Assembly: GCF_045679555.1 (NCBI RefSeq)
Contig: NC_092100.1
Location: forward strand, 32,985,106 to 33,049,105
DNA from: Salvelinus alpinus
Taxonomy: Eukaryota > Chordata > Actinopteri > Salmoniformes > Salmonidae
Direction of reading: 5' to 3'
Length of the DNA: 64,000 bases
Below are positions 1 to 28,161 of this stretch, piece by piece (within the stretch, counting starts at the first letter, position 1; each line of letters opens with the position of its first letter). The notes under the pieces were generated by a model that ran no database searches, was not told the origin of the DNA, and worked only from the letters and a program-made list of their open reading frames with translations. The translations under genes were made by a program, and so were the position numbers.

Positions 1-89
1 ACTTGTAGTTTGACGATATTCGTCAGAGTCCAGCTAACATTTTTACCCACAATGTCCAGTTTTCCATTTATTAGGGGTACATTCTATCT

Positions 90-470
90 ATGTTAGCAAA
101 TACCTTCGGAGAACATTTTAAGCATGTTTTGGTGTTAAAGTTAGGAAACATTCCCGTAATCTTAAGCAGAACTTATCTAGAATGTGGTTACAATGTTCTC
201 AGAATGTACAACATTAATATTCTAGACGTGTTTTATTGGACGTTGCAAGAACATTCAAGTCCAGTTTTCTGAAGGTTAAGAGAATATTCCATCGACCCCA
301 CATCAAACATACACAGAACATGGTTGCCATGTTCTCAGAATATACGATATTAATGTTGTAGACATGTTTCATGGGAATATTGCAAGAACATTTATATGTA
401 TCAGTTTTCCCCAAAAGAATTGTGTTCAGAAAATTATTACACATCACACCTTGTTAATGTTGCCAAACCC
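90..470. repeat. ~137-bp tandem repeat rich in GAACATT/GTTCTCAG motifs (left outer end)
   Basis: Two to three diverged units with a period near 137 bp. The block containing GTTCTCAGAAT recurs at about 194 and 331, each time followed by ACATTAATATT-like sequence, a TAGACRTGTTT block and a CAAGAACATT block. The same units occur in the opposite orientation at about 4120-4460. Short frames here are not genes. Confidence 0.7.
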
Positions 471-769
471 ATCAAGTCCCTGATTGGTGAATCACTGATC
501 CATTCATAGCTCTTTTTGTCTGTTGGTAGGGTTCGGGATACCCACACACACACAGTGCTTTTAACATACTCTGTTTTTCTACAGGACTTCACAAACAACA
601 TAGAAAACTGTGCAAAACATTATTTAAGGTGATCAACTCATGTTTTCCAAATTCTGTCAAATATTTCAGTTTTTTGTTTAACTATATAATATACCAAATC
701 TTAAGGGATGTAACTATATAGTTCAGTCCTCCATTTTGTTATTGAGGGTGAATATGAGACTTTCTAATT

Positions 770-1150
770 GGTGGCTATACATTTCTTTTGCAGCAATTAG
801 ACCTAGATTTCAAAACTTTCTCTGATATTGATCACCAATATTTACATTTCCCAATAGACATAATCGTGGAGATGGATATACATTTCTACACACAATGAAA
901 TGATAGCACGTACATTATCCCAAAGTGGTGTCAGTTTATCACAGGACCACAGCTTATGTAATAGGGTTCCTTTGTGGGTTTTGCATCTCCAACAGAGATG
1001 AGACATTTCTGGGTACATTACATGCGTTCTGGCAGGACTGTAGTAAGTTCTATGAATTATCTTAAATTGCAGTAGTTATGGAATGAGCATTTTCACCTAT
1101 CTGTGACCAATGGTTTTCCTCAATTTCTTCCTTTACATCTGTTTCTCATG
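770..1150 (-). mobile_element. L1/Tx1-type LINE 3' fragment
   Basis: Reading the minus strand gives a decayed C-terminal reverse-transcriptase piece. It has a Cys-Trp-Arg-Cys followed by a Gly-Thr-Leu-Leu-His motif and a Trp-Ser-Cys, the arrangement found near the end of fish L1/Tx1 ORF2 proteins. No open frame of useful length remains. It lies in the interruption of the left inverted-repeat arm. Confidence 0.45.
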
Positions 1151-1265
1151 TTTTGTGGATAGGGAGCACCCCCCTATCCACATCGACGGGACAGTAGTGG
1201 AGAAGGTGGAAAGTATTAAGTTCCTCGGCGTACACATCACGGACAAACTGAAATGGTCCACATAT
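1151..1265 (+). mobile_element. LINE reverse-transcriptase fragment
   Basis: A 35-codon stretch on the plus strand contains IKFLGVHITDKLKWS, the motif following the RT palm in many fish LINEs (Rex/L2-like). It stops abruptly on both sides and abuts the antisense L1 piece, so it is a fossil fragment and not a gene. Confidence 0.5.
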
Positions 1266-2123
1266 TGCAGCTTTAAATGGGACTTTTTTTTTATCAATGA
1301 GAATTGATACTCCTCTGGATCTTGAGGAGTAGGTGGAGCAGAATGCCAACCTATCCCAAGTTAGCCCAAACCTTTCACTTTCTATTGCTGATAGGTGAGA
1401 TTCTTGTAAACACAGATGTTGGCGTTATTATTTTTCGAATAAGAAAATACCTTAATTTTTGGGGCTGGCTGCACAATTCCGTCGACATTCCATGTCACGC
1501 ATGTTAATGTATTCATATCTTAAGTATTATCCACAACACGTGATGTTGAACTGGGTCTCTTTTCTCATATTGACTCCATACTTTATGTAAGGTGTTGATA
1601 CACTATAGTACATAAACAGCTACAATGAAAACAGTGTTGATCAATCCTCAAGCTTCTTAGTTGGCATGTATTCACAAGACATGAATAACAAAACAATAAA
1701 TCCCTCCTCCCAACTTACATACTTGACACACATGATTGCATTGTGCATGTTCATTTATATCGTAATTATTATTCAACATGTCCTCACCTGGGATTGGAAG
1801 TCACAACCTCTTGGTTTATGGCATTCAGATTTTCCTGCTACGCCATCATGTCTGTATCAGAGTTCAGTTAATTTGACTATTCTCTTTTAGTTATTTCAAT
1901 ATTATTTCAATAATTTTAGCGCTTTCAGTATAGTTGTCTAATGTTGGTGGGGCATGTTAACCTGCTTTTAATGATACTCCTGAATCACTATGATCAGTAA
2001 ATGTTTTTCTTGAGTGTACTTTTAACAGAGCTGTAGATGTATTCAGATCTACACAAGTGCCTTGGGAGGAGGGGCTAGGGATTCTCATCAATGAGAATCG
2101 ATAGAATTTTAGATAGCTGAGCA

Positions 2124-2575
2124 TCTCAAAGAGCTCTCTGTTGTCTTTTTGAACTCTCTGTTGCCTTTTTGGACTCTCTGTTGCCTTTTTTTAACTCTCT
2201 GTTGCCTTTTTGAACTCTGTTGCCTTTTTGAACTCTCTGTTGCCTTTTTGAACTCTCTGTTGCCTTTTTGAACTCTCTGTTGCCTTTTTGAACTCTCTGT
2301 TGTCTTTTTGAACTCTCTGTTGTCTTTTTGAACTCTCTGTTGTCTTTTTTTAACTCTCTGTTGTCTTGTTGAACTCTCTGTTGTCTTGTTGAACTCTCTG
2401 TTGTCTTTTTGAACTCTCTGTTGTCTTTTTGAACTCTCTGTTGTCTTTTTGAACTCTCTGTTGTCTTTTTGAACTCTCTGTTGCCTATTTTTGAACTCTC
2501 TGTTGCCTTTTTTAACTCTCTGTTGCCTTTTTCTAACTCTCTGTTGCCTTTTTGAACTCTGTTCTCTTTTTTAAC
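2124..2575. repeat. 20-bp minisatellite
   Basis: About 22 tandem copies of a 20-bp unit, AACTCTCTGTTGTCTTTTTG with C/T variation (TTGCC/TTGTC), a few shorter or longer units and some T-run length changes. Because 20 is not a multiple of three, all three frames of the minus strand read through as a 20-residue super-repeat (SSKRQQR / VQKGNRE / FKKATE). The 172-aa minus-strand frame here is a product of the repeat and not a supported gene. Confidence 0.9.
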
Positions 2576-4464
2576 TTTTTTAACTCCATACCACATATAC
2601 CATGCAGAACAAACGTGTCTCTGAATCACATCAGCTCTCGTCATTGCATTTCAATCTGTAACATTCCTAATTTGTTGCTGAAACATGGCCCAAGTTGTAG
2701 TGTTGCTTCTGATAGAAACATACCCAGAACATGGTTGCCATATTCTCAGGATATCAGAAATGTGCATATTTACAGTAGCATTTGAGTACTTTCTCACATT
2801 TGTCATTTAAGCAATAACGATGCCAGTTATACCAAAACAATACACAGGAGTTCTCACTTAGGACCAGTGTTGGGGGTAATAATTACTTACAGAAAGATAT
2901 TACAGAATTATATAACTTTTATGAGTAACAGAGTAATATAACAAGTTACCGTCTTCAAATATTATTACAGTTACTAATCAAGTAACCTGTATACTATTTT
3001 CAGAAGCATATCTCAACTGGCGTGTTATACAGTATATATTTGTTTAAAGCCTTGTCTCATGCTAACGGAATTCATGCTGTAGGCAAACCTGTTTCCAATA
3101 GGCTATCATAAAGCCGAAAATCTAAGAAAGATGGCAGCTGTGTTATTACCCCCACTTAACCTTTTTCTTGTGAAAATGCTCCCATAATTTTTCAGCTAAG
3201 CGAGGAGAAAGAGAACAACATTTTAGTCAAATGCAAACTCTGCAAAGACAGCATTGATCTCTTCATCCAGAAACATCACATCAAACCTGAAAAACATCTG
3301 GAGATCTTGCACAAAGGCACAAAGCTGGTAGCCAAAGTTCCAGAAATGTGTGAAAGAGGAGAAATCTATACACATTATAATAATAAACAAAGATGCATAA
3401 ATAATATTCTCAAGTGTTCTAATACAATTTTCATACAAGCAATCAAAATCTCTGACAAATGCAATTATGATAGTAACATACAGTAGAGAGTCAGATGACT
3501 CTCCTAGCTGGTCTCAAACACAGGCCACCAGCACCAATGAAGAACACCCTAACCACTGTCCTAATAAAGCATATCTCAAGGGCATTTGCTTATTGGGGCA
3601 GTATGGTTAGGCCCTCTCCAGAAGAAACCATACACCCTCCTCCCTAGGCACTTGTGTAGACCTGAAAGAACTTGATAGGTGTAAGCAACAGGGTGAATGC
3701 ACTTTGACATACATCTCAGCTCTGTTAAAAGTACACTCAAGAAAAACATTTACTGATCATAGTGATTCAGGAGTATCATTGAAACAGGTTAACATGCCCC
3801 ACCGACATTAGACAACTATAAAGAAAGCCCTTCAATTGCTGAAATAAGTCAATCAAATCAATGATGAGAATAGTCAGATTAACTGATAAATGACACAGAC
3901 ATGGTGGCATAGCAGGAAGATCGACTATATCGTGAACCAAGAGGTTGAGAGTTCAAATCACAGGTGAGGACATGTTGAATATAATTACTGTTTAAATGAA
4001 CATTCAAATATGTAAGTTGAAAACTCTATGTTGAAAGCATTGTGTGTGAGTATCCCTAACCTTGCCAACAGACAAAGAGCCATCAGTTGTTCACCAATCA
4101 GGGCCTTGCTTGGCAATTATGTATATTACATTTTTATATGGACACAAATGTTCTTACAACGTTCCCATGAAATATCTACAACATTAATATCTTATGTTCT
4201 GAGAACATGCCAATCATGTTCTGCGTATGTTTGGTGGGATGTTGATGGAATATTCTCCTAACCCACAGAAAACTGGACACAAATCTTTTTTGCCATGTTC
4301 CCATGAAACGTGTGTAGAACATTAATATATTATGTTCTGAGAACATGGCAACCATGTTCTGTGTATGTTTGCTGGGACGTTGATGAAATATTCTCCTAAC
4401 CCACAGAAAACTGTACACATGAGTGTTCTTGCAACATTCTAATTTAACATGTCTAGAACATTCA

Positions 4465-7365
4465 TATCTTAAGTTTTGAGGACATCGTAACCACGTTCTG
4501 GGTAAGTTCTATTTGATATGAAGGGAACAGTCTCTTGGAAACATTCCTTGCACATCACAGGAACATTCCTATGAAATTGTTAGTTAATAACCTAATGAGA
4601 CTCTTAAGGGATCCTTCTCTAAAGTTGTGGGAACATTTATTGTTAGTTGGGAGGGTCAAACCATTCAGAACGGGAAGTTGTCAACACAACACAAAGAACA
4701 GTGGGTTTTCAGTTCAACCACTTGTAAAGATCTCCTCCAGATCAGTATCTTTTAACATCCTCTGATCCATGGAGGGATAATTCCTAGCCAGGACATGGCC
4801 CTGGTGATGCTGGTAAGAAATCTCTCATCTGAAACTTGGAGAAATTCAAGCTGCCAGTAAATAGTAATTTACTCTCCTCCCCCTTGTTGGCGTTCCCTTT
4901 GGTATGTGCAAACAAGCACAGTCAAAGTGCAAAATACAATGACCCCCAAGTACAAACCATTTTTTCTCATTTGAACGGGGCTACATGAGAATCTGGCATA
5001 AGCAAGTCCAAAGTAGGTGTTTTAAAAGTGAATGATAGGGCTGATAATGGTATTAAAAGCTTTCAGGCTCGTATACATTTGATTTTGTATTTAAATTGTG
5101 GTACTGGCACCCACCATGACTTAGAAATGAATCATGGTGGTTCCCCCCTATTGCATCTCCCCCTCTTTATGACAGAGCTGCGTCAGATATGCCTGACATT
5201 CTTCACTCTGTGTTTCCCCAGCTGTGGAAGGGGAACACAAACAAACGCTTTGGGAGGAGTCCTTACTAGCCCACAAATATTCCACCATTATGGCTACCAC
5301 GCTACCAGTGGTATTTTTGGAGCAGAAACAAAGAACGTTCTTCACACGGGTTTCCTTGCCTCCAAAGTTCTGCTTGTTTTCTTTTAGTAGACTGTTGCTG
5401 TCTGTTTGCAGTGTACTGGAGGCTATATGTAGGCCTACTACTTCAGACAACATATGACTTTGAATTAAAACAGGAAATAAAAAGCTATTCAACTGTGACA
5501 GATTGCTTTGTACCTCAGGACAGAGTCATCCCTGAAACAGGATATGAACTTCAACCTTGCAAGCTGAAATATGTCAACTGAGGGTACACAGATCCACCTA
5601 ACACAAGAATAATGCTGTTGACTTTGAGGTTAGCCTTGAAGAATTTCATAATGGGTTGTGAGGACAAAGATAGGGCCCCATTCCTGGCCCATACAAGACT
5701 CACCTGGGCAAGACAATCAGTTTAAGTGGTAAAATATACTCTCTATCAAAATAAATCTCGTACAGGGAAATACCTGGCACAGGTATGCAGCTTTAATGAG
5801 TCACCTCTAGCTGAAACGCATAACCTCCCCACCCCTGTCTGTGTCTCTAACTTCTAAGTCATTAAATGTGAAAATGTGAAAACGTACCTAGTTGTGAAGG
5901 CATTGGCTGTGGCTAGATGTCAGTCTGTCTATGCTAATTTAATGTGTGAAAACTCAGTGGAACATATCTGCAGAGAAACCCGGGACCTTTGACAAAAGGA
6001 AATGAATGGGCCATGGCATCAGGTTACAGGAGGCTAGGTTTACAGCCCCCCAACATACTCTCTCCCTATTTGCTGTGCTAAATGAATATGCCTGTGCATG
6101 GCACTCTCTGAGAGGGATCCAAGGGGCTCAATATATATCTGACCCATGTCTGCAGAATCCTCACATACTATTTTACAAAGAGCCTTCCAACACTGCACTC
6201 CTCAGAGAGACTGTCTGAGTATTGGGTTCTAAACCAACTGCAGTATACTCTCAGTAACCCTATTGACTGACTGACTCACTGACTGAAGTCAACATGGCTT
6301 GGGTTCGCACCGCTGTTTTGTGCATTAAATGCTGTTTTGTGCGTTAAATGGTAGATGTGATTTTGTCCAGACAAGAGAGAGCACACTACCACTGAAAGCA
6401 TATGTAAGATTCCTAGGTAGCGCTGTACTTATGAAGTCTTGCCTAAGGCCTTTTCTGCTACTGGCTCTGGCTGGTACAGTATTTTCAAACATGGCTCAGA
6501 GGACTACTCCCCAGATGTAGACTGCCGGAAGCACGACAAGAGAAAATTTTTGCAGGTTTGACAGGATTTTGCAGGCTCATGATTTAATTCAAATGTGTTC
6601 CTATGCTAAATAAAGTTTGGTGAGATATGCTACTTAATGTACTGTATCTACAGTATATTCTTTACTTTCCAAGCAGAGGTGTCAATCCAACACACTGTGA
6701 AGTTTGGAGTCCATTTAGTGTGAGGCTCTGAGGCTGAGTGAATGGCACTTGCAACTCAAGAGCATTTTCAGTCCCATTCTCTCCCATGGGATCTCTGACT
6801 TAAATAAACAATCATACACAACAGTCCAGAGCAGCTTAGCTCCTCCATATGCAGCCAAGGAGGGTAACCGGACATTCCATACACATGGGGCCGTTACTGT
6901 ACGAGATCAGCAGACCTAATAGACCCTCACTATCATCTTCATTAGCAAAGCTTGAACCGGCTTGGCTGTGGTACTAGTCAAACAATGTTATTCTCATGAT
7001 TCAACCTGTCAGTCATAGGCTACTCATGTCTTGTCTGATTTCTCTTAGCTGTTGCCATACACAACATACTGTAAGCCAAAAGGAATGAGTTCTTCATCAG
7101 GTATAACTTGGCTGGAGTATTGCAGCTGTCGGACACCCTAAAGCACTGGTAAAGCGTGAGGATCCCCAGCTGATCTCCATGTATTCCAGGCACGCTGCTA
7201 TGTTGTATTGGGCTCAGAAAAAGCCAAGAGTCAACTCTCTCACAAAATAGAAGTAACACAACCTTAGTTTGACAGAGGATGAAATGATGGGAGCCAGTGA
7301 TGGTAAATGACCATGAAACAGTTAGTTAACCCGATGCACTCTGAGAATGTTAATTATTTATAGTG
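4465..7365. other. Gene-free stretch, no recognisable feature
   Basis: Apart from more GAACATT-type sequence up to about 4650, I see no splice-bounded coding segment, RNA gene or recognisable element. The overlapping short frames around 5030-5490 lie on opposite strands and have no family resemblance. Confidence 0.5.
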
Positions 7366-7604
7366 AAAGGGAGAAACCTAGTCAGTCGTACAACTGAATG
7401 CATCTTCTGCATTTAACCCAACCCCTCTGAATCAGAGAGGTGCCAGGGGCAGCCTTAATAAACATCAGTACCCAGGGAACAGTTGGTTAATTGCCTTGCT
7501 CAGGGGCAGAAAGACAGATTTTTACCTTATCAGCTCAGGGATTTGATCCAACAACCTTTTGGTTACTGGCCCAACGCTCCCACCTGCCAGGCTACCTGGC
7601 GCCC
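7366..7604 (-). mobile_element. tRNA-derived SINE (salmonid type)
   Basis: Read on the minus strand it begins with a tRNA-like head (GGTAGCCTGGCAGGTGGGAG, then a B-box-like GGTTGTTGGATCAAATCC) and runs into a body with CTGCCCCTGAGCAAGGCAATT-like sequence, ending near the CAGAGGGGTTGGGTTAAATG segment. The same family recurs at about 44400-44640. Confidence 0.8.
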
Positions 7605-9190
7605 ATGCAGTAAGGATTCAAGACACCTTGCATTTAGCCTACATAAACACCTTAATCTTCTGAAGATGTTCAGATCCCTCTAAAAAAAAAAGTTAGCAAA
7701 AGCTTTGAGTTACACAGAGGTATGTAATTATCAAGAGTTATTTTAATTCTTGGATTCCAAGCAAATGCATAATTATACCACTTTAGATTTTTTTTTGCTT
7801 GACTTCAATGGCAGGGAAACAGAAATGTAGGGTTCTGCAGCTGGAAAAAGCTACCAGGACTGAAACATAGTTGATACACTAAGTCAAACTAAACTCTGAC
7901 TACTCTCTATGTTCTGCAACTTGCACTTTAAAATCATATTCATTTGTGGATTTGATAATAGGGGAAACATTTGTTGTTTTCTAAAATTACAATATAACAT
8001 TTTCATACACTGATCATTCTAGGAAATATACTTCTCATCTTTAATCAAAGAAGGATTATCTTACTTTTTTTCAGCAACCATAATATCCCTATGGAAATAT
8101 GAACGCTGACCTCTAAAAAGAATAGTGTCTAAACTCAAAAAAGAGTTTGTGACGATTCTCATCAAAGCAATGCCACTGCAAATCTAGCATGCCACCACAA
8201 ACTTATTTTTACTGCTTCACACCGAAAATACTATAGGGACAATTATGGGCACCGAAGATCGAGCTCAGAATACAATACTAAAGGACATAGAGGCCGTGCA
8301 GATACAATACAACTTTACTGTCAATAATTGTGTTGCTATTCTCTCATAGTCCTGCTGTGATGATAAGATCTACAGTCTGTCACTCTATTTGGAATGCAAT
8401 ATTAAAATAAATGCACACAGTACAAGTAGACATAACTTTGTTCTGACAGTCTTGCAATGTCGGGTAAGAATTGAGATCAATGTTGTATATATTGCAGCTG
8501 TAGTGTATACTGTATCTCTGAGCGGGAGTTATATTAATGAAAACAAACCATTGTGGCATATTCACAGCATGATGAAAAGTTTAACTGAACCCTGACCTCT
8601 AAACCATATGTCTCAAAGATCACTATTTTGAGTCAACGTGAAAAAAAAGCAGTTAGAGACAAATGTGGAGCTATTTAATTTCTCTGCCAATTATTATTAT
8701 ACAAGGAGCTCTCTGCTACAGCATGGTCTGGCTTAGCCCTGCAGGGTCATCAGAACATCTTAATTCTACCTGTCACTCAAAGCCCATGGCATATTGACCA
8801 CACTGACTAACTACACTGTCAGTCTGTCTGGAGACTGTGCTTACTCATGATTACTCTTAGAACAATGGGTCTGGGAGTACAAGTTTGTCAAGATTTGCTC
8901 CACAAATGGTAGGCACCATACACTATCCTATACTCTGTTATTGTGGGACTTAAGCCCAGTATTACTTTCTCTAACTTCTCCAACAAAACAATAAATGAAT
9001 GGCAATCAACCTATTTCATTTGCTGTGAAAACAATTTCAACAGCCAAAATCCAAAGTGAACAGAATACGATAAAAAGCTTGGATTAATCTAGAGGTTTAT
9101 CTCATAGGGTTTGGCCTGAACAATTAGCGTAACGATGTAGTTGAACTTTACAAACCAAGGCAGGTGATGGAAGGAGAAGACGATCTTAAA
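7605..9190. other. Gene-free stretch, no recognisable feature
   Basis: AT-rich unique-looking sequence. The opposing frames around 8380-8595 are on both strands of the same bases and have no family resemblance or splice context. Confidence 0.5.
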
Positions 9191-9199
9191 AATATCCTC

Positions 9200-9634
9200 A
9201 GAAGAATCTTGGTGAGGAAAAAGAGAGACTCAATTTCACGACTTCCGCCGAAGTCGGCTCCTCTCCTTGTTCGGGCGGCGTTTGGCGGTCGACGTCACCG
9301 GCTTTCTAGCCATCGCCGCTCCATTTTTCATGTATCCATTTGTTTTGTCTTGTTCCCTGTACACCTGGTTTTCATTACCCAATCAATCTACATGTATTTA
9401 TTCCTCTGTTCCCCATCATGTCTTTGTGTAAGATTGTTTGTGTTACGTGTGTATTGTTGACGCGCCAGACTGGCTTGTTTTTTCCGTGTTATTTTTCATG
9501 TTTTTTTATGTTAAACATAATGCTTGTGAGTGTTTTGCGCGTTTTGCACTTTTGCCTAAATAAAGTGTGCGCCTGTTCACAAATCTCTGCTCTCCTGCAC
9601 CTGACTTCACTACCAGTATGCACACATCTAACAA
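9200..9634 (+). mobile_element. LTR-retrotransposon-like fragment
   Basis: A GC-richer island (GGCGGCGTTTGGCGGTCGACG, 9270-9292) leads into a T-rich stretch with TGTTTTGTCTTGTTCCCTG, an AATAAAG signal near 9560 and a final CACCTGACTTCACTACC. This resembles the 3' coding tail plus LTR of salmonid gypsy-type elements. The open frame at 9164-9460 would be the very end of the internal region. I do not see a matching second LTR or a target duplication, so it is a partial copy. Confidence 0.4.
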
Positions 9635-9983
9635 TCAAGAAAGGCCTATGCTTCTTTAAGCTTTCTGTCTGGCTTTGTACATTATGATAAGAAATACAGT
9701 ATATTTGCACACTAATCACAATTAGTGATTAGACCTACTTAATGGACTTCGATTTTGTTTTCCCAATATCAACTTTGACTGTTCGGGTGCTTCACAAATG
9801 GCTCTACTTTTGGTCAATTATGGCAAATTTGTATCTGTTCAGTTATGGTTAGCCTTCAATGCTGTGGATAATATGAGGGATTGTCAAACAGATCAATTCA
9901 TTTAATTATTTATATTTCTCTAATTTCCCAACTTAAACATTTGCTAAAAAAAACCTGTCATGTACTGTAGGGCCATTTTAAAG

Positions 9984-10203
9984 TTTTCATTTAACTAGGC
10001 AAGTCAGTTATTAAGAACAAACTCTTATTTACAATGACGGCCTACCCCAGCCAAACCCTAACGACACTGGGGTGATTGTGTGCCGCTCTATGGGACTCCC
10101 AATCACAGCCAGTTGTGATACAACCTGGAATCAAACCAGGGTCTGTAATGACACCACTAGCACTGAGATGCAGTGCATTAGACTCCTGCGCCACTCGGGA
10201 GCC
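9984..10203 (-). mobile_element. tRNA-derived SINE (salmonid type)
   Basis: Minus strand: a head with GAGTGGCGCAGGAGTCTAAT and a B-box-like CCTGGTTTGATTCCAGG, then GACTCCCATAGAGCGGCAC, and a 3' tail TTAAGAACAAACTCTTATTT-type shared with salmonid LINE tails (read on the plus strand at about 10010-10030). Near full-length. Confidence 0.85.
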
Positions 10204-10900
10204 CACAGTAAGCCTTTCCCTGTAGATAGTTTTTTACGATTACTATTCATATATCCATCTTGAACAGTCTAAACAGCAGTGACAGTTCTCTAACATGAGA
10301 ACTACACAGCTACTGTAGACTGTCAAAGGGAGCAGGTGGACTGTTGAAATACCATCTCACTTGGGTATCCCATGGAGTCTGTCTGGTTAGCAGGGAGGCT
10401 ACTTGATACATTATCTGGCTCTTCTCAGATTGTGAACAATGCCTCGAGGGGCTGGTTGACCTGAGTTTTTCACCAGCAGTACCTCTTCACTGACTGTACA
10501 CTTGACCTGAGCTAATACAACACCTCCCAGTAGGACAACTTCAACACAAATGCTGATGGAAAGAAGCTGATGTAAGCTCAGCATACAGCTCCATGAGTAG
10601 CACTGGACACTGACACAGTTGTATATGGTCCAGTATCCTGGGACAAAATGACAACAAAAAAACATTCAACAAGATTTGAAATCAGCTCAGAATGGACAAA
10701 TCTCAATACATTTTACATACTGTACTGTATGGTCCACAGCTAACATGCTGTTTCTAAGCAATTGTATAATAATGTGTCAACTCCATAAGGGTAAATGCAC
10801 ATTTTTCTCACAGTTCCTCTTCATCTTCTCGGGATAGTGTCCTTCCCAAACAGCAGCACTTTAGAAATCTGAACCTACGTTTTGAGGGGGCTGCTCTTTC
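10204..10900. other. Upstream flank of tpm1, no recognised element
   Basis: No coding segment or repeat recognised. It is the immediate 5' flank of the muscle-type first exon of tpm1 and presumably holds part of its promoter. Confidence 0.4.
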
Positions 10901-10913
10901 CTCCCCATCAAAT

Positions 10914-10923
10914 CCTTATATAG
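10914..10923 (+). promoter_or_regulatory. Possible CArG-like box upstream of tpm1 exon 1a
   Basis: CCTTATATAG lies 284 bp before the exon 1a start codon and differs at one position from the serum-response-factor consensus CC(A/T)6GG. Such boxes are known to drive muscle genes, so the place is sensible, but a single imperfect match is weak evidence. Confidence 0.25.
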
Positions 10924-11206
10924 TCATATCAATGGTCAAATGTCTGAGAACAGCGAATCACCGGAGCAGATCCATAAAAAAAAGATACGGCAAGGGGAAG
11001 GCACCCGAGATGCCGTCTCCAAACAAGTATTGGATGTCCAAAGGAATTCAGTCCCCCCCCCCCCCCCTTGAAAGTACTTATTTGACAGGGCACAGTCAGA
11101 AAGAGCTTGCACTCCCACCAAGATTCAGTAAGGCACAGACGCTCAGTCTCCTTCCTCGGCTCTCTTTTGAAACATTTGGTGGAGCCAAGCAAAAAAATAA
11201 GCAGCC

Positions 11207-26999
<15,793 letters not shown>

Positions 27000-27316
27000 A
27001 AGCCTGGTTTACCCACTATGGTTTGGGCTTTTTGTATTTGCACCTTGCTTGCCATGAGCCCTCATTCCATTCCATGCCCATGGTAAGGAACACATAACCA
27101 GATGCTTTTCCTTTTGCACCGTCCTGCTTTCAGTGGAGCTCAACGAGGGAGCAGAACTAAGGGAAAGGTACAACATTTCCTTAATGAAGCCTAAAATGAG
27201 AAACACTTTTTGTTTTTGCCAGCTGATTTATAATGTCAGCATTTTAATCATTGACATTAGTTCGCTTTTGACGAGTTATCAGGTGAAATGACGCATCATT
27301 TGCTACAAAGGTTGTT

Positions 27317-28161
27317 TTTGGGTCATTCCACTAATTCTGTGCCTTTTGAGATGTGTAACTTGGTGGGGAAAAAACGTAGTTTCACCCAATTTTTACTTTC
27401 TGTCATAAAGAACATATGTTCAACTTAATGAAAAACAAGTTCTCATCTTAAGGTAAAAAAAAATACATTTTAAATAACTAAGTGCCATATAAAGTAACAA
27501 GGTTGACCGTAACAGGGTTGACAACTTCATCATAAATATTCCATAAATTCCCATGTGGCAGGGAATGGAAGGTTGCTGTGTGCAACAGGGAGCGGCAATT
27601 GAATGCAAGCTTCACAAATAAAATGAAATAGTTAACATTTGTAGCCTGTCTATAGTTAACAGGGTTGACGTGTTCTGCTCAACCCACTCTCTTTTCCACA
27701 ACAAATCCCCCATGAAATGGCCAAAAGAGTAGAACCAGCTCACCTGCTTATACACTGATTTGACTATTAGATGTTCCAATGTTTCTTTGGATTTTTTAAA
27801 TATATTTTTTTAAGGACTAGTTTCACCATATTAAAGAGTTCAGGTAACAGGGTTGATCTTAAAATGAGGGACAGTTTTATTTGTTCTTCCTTTAAAACTA
27901 ATGATGGTGAAAACTTGAAGACATTTTGGGGTTAGGTGGGTTAAAATCTTCCTCAGTCAGAGGGTACACAGAGGGACTTGTCAAAATGCTGGATTTTGGC
28001 ACTTAGGGCTAGTCTTTATTTGTGAATCTGAATTCTCCTTGTAGTCTATATTGTAGGGGACATTATTGAATACAACAGGCTTTTAAAACGCAATATTGGT
28101 GCACTATTTCTACTTCAAATATTGAAGGTATGCAAAAGGCACTCATTTCGTGGAACAACCC
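27317..28161. mobile_element. MITE with ~30-bp terminal inverted repeats
   Basis: The left end reads GGGTCATTCCACTAATTCTG with TGCCTTTTG after it, and the right end is the reverse complement of GGGTTGTTCCACGAAATGAG with TGCCTTTTG. The body has no coding capacity and repeats the phrase AACAGGGTTGA several times. About 54080-54320 is a second, partial copy of the right half. The superfamily is not clear to me. Confidence 0.6.

Larger units (their letters stand above)
480..4460. repeat. Large inverted-repeat (foldback-like) structure
   Basis: Sequence at 480-575 and 1660-2075 reappears as its reverse complement at 3640-4110: 480-560 pairs with about 4028-4110, 1660-1910 with about 3850-4027, and 1920-2065 with about 3640-3830. 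The outer 137-bp tandem repeats also face each other. The left arm is interrupted by about 1.1 kb (roughly 576-1700) of LINE debris that the right arm lacks. Both arms contain a tRNA-like SINE head (on the + strand near 3900-3970, with a B-box-like GAGTTCAAATC). The loop is about 2080-3640. Either one long-terminal-inverted-repeat element or an inverted local duplication would explain this. Confidence 0.6.

Noticed and set aside
2126-2644. 172-aa minus-strand open frame rich in Lys/Arg/Gln
   Set aside because: It is the translation of a 20-bp minisatellite that has no stop in any phase of that strand; no splice sites or family resemblance.
3900-3970. Genuine tRNA gene in the right inverted arm
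   Set aside because: It has A-box and B-box-like words, but the stems do not pair into a cloverleaf and the same sequence is found inverted at about 1760-1860, so it is a SINE head within a repeat.
5028-5492. Overlapping 119-aa and 114-aa frames on opposite strands
   Set aside because: They cover the same bases on both strands, show no family resemblance and have no splice or promoter context.
27131-27180. Possible extra tpm1 terminal exon after TGCTTTCAG
   Set aside because: The acceptor is good, but the following frame (VELNEGAELRE...) lacks tropomyosin exon 9 character and runs on without an early stop. 9d is the expected last exon.
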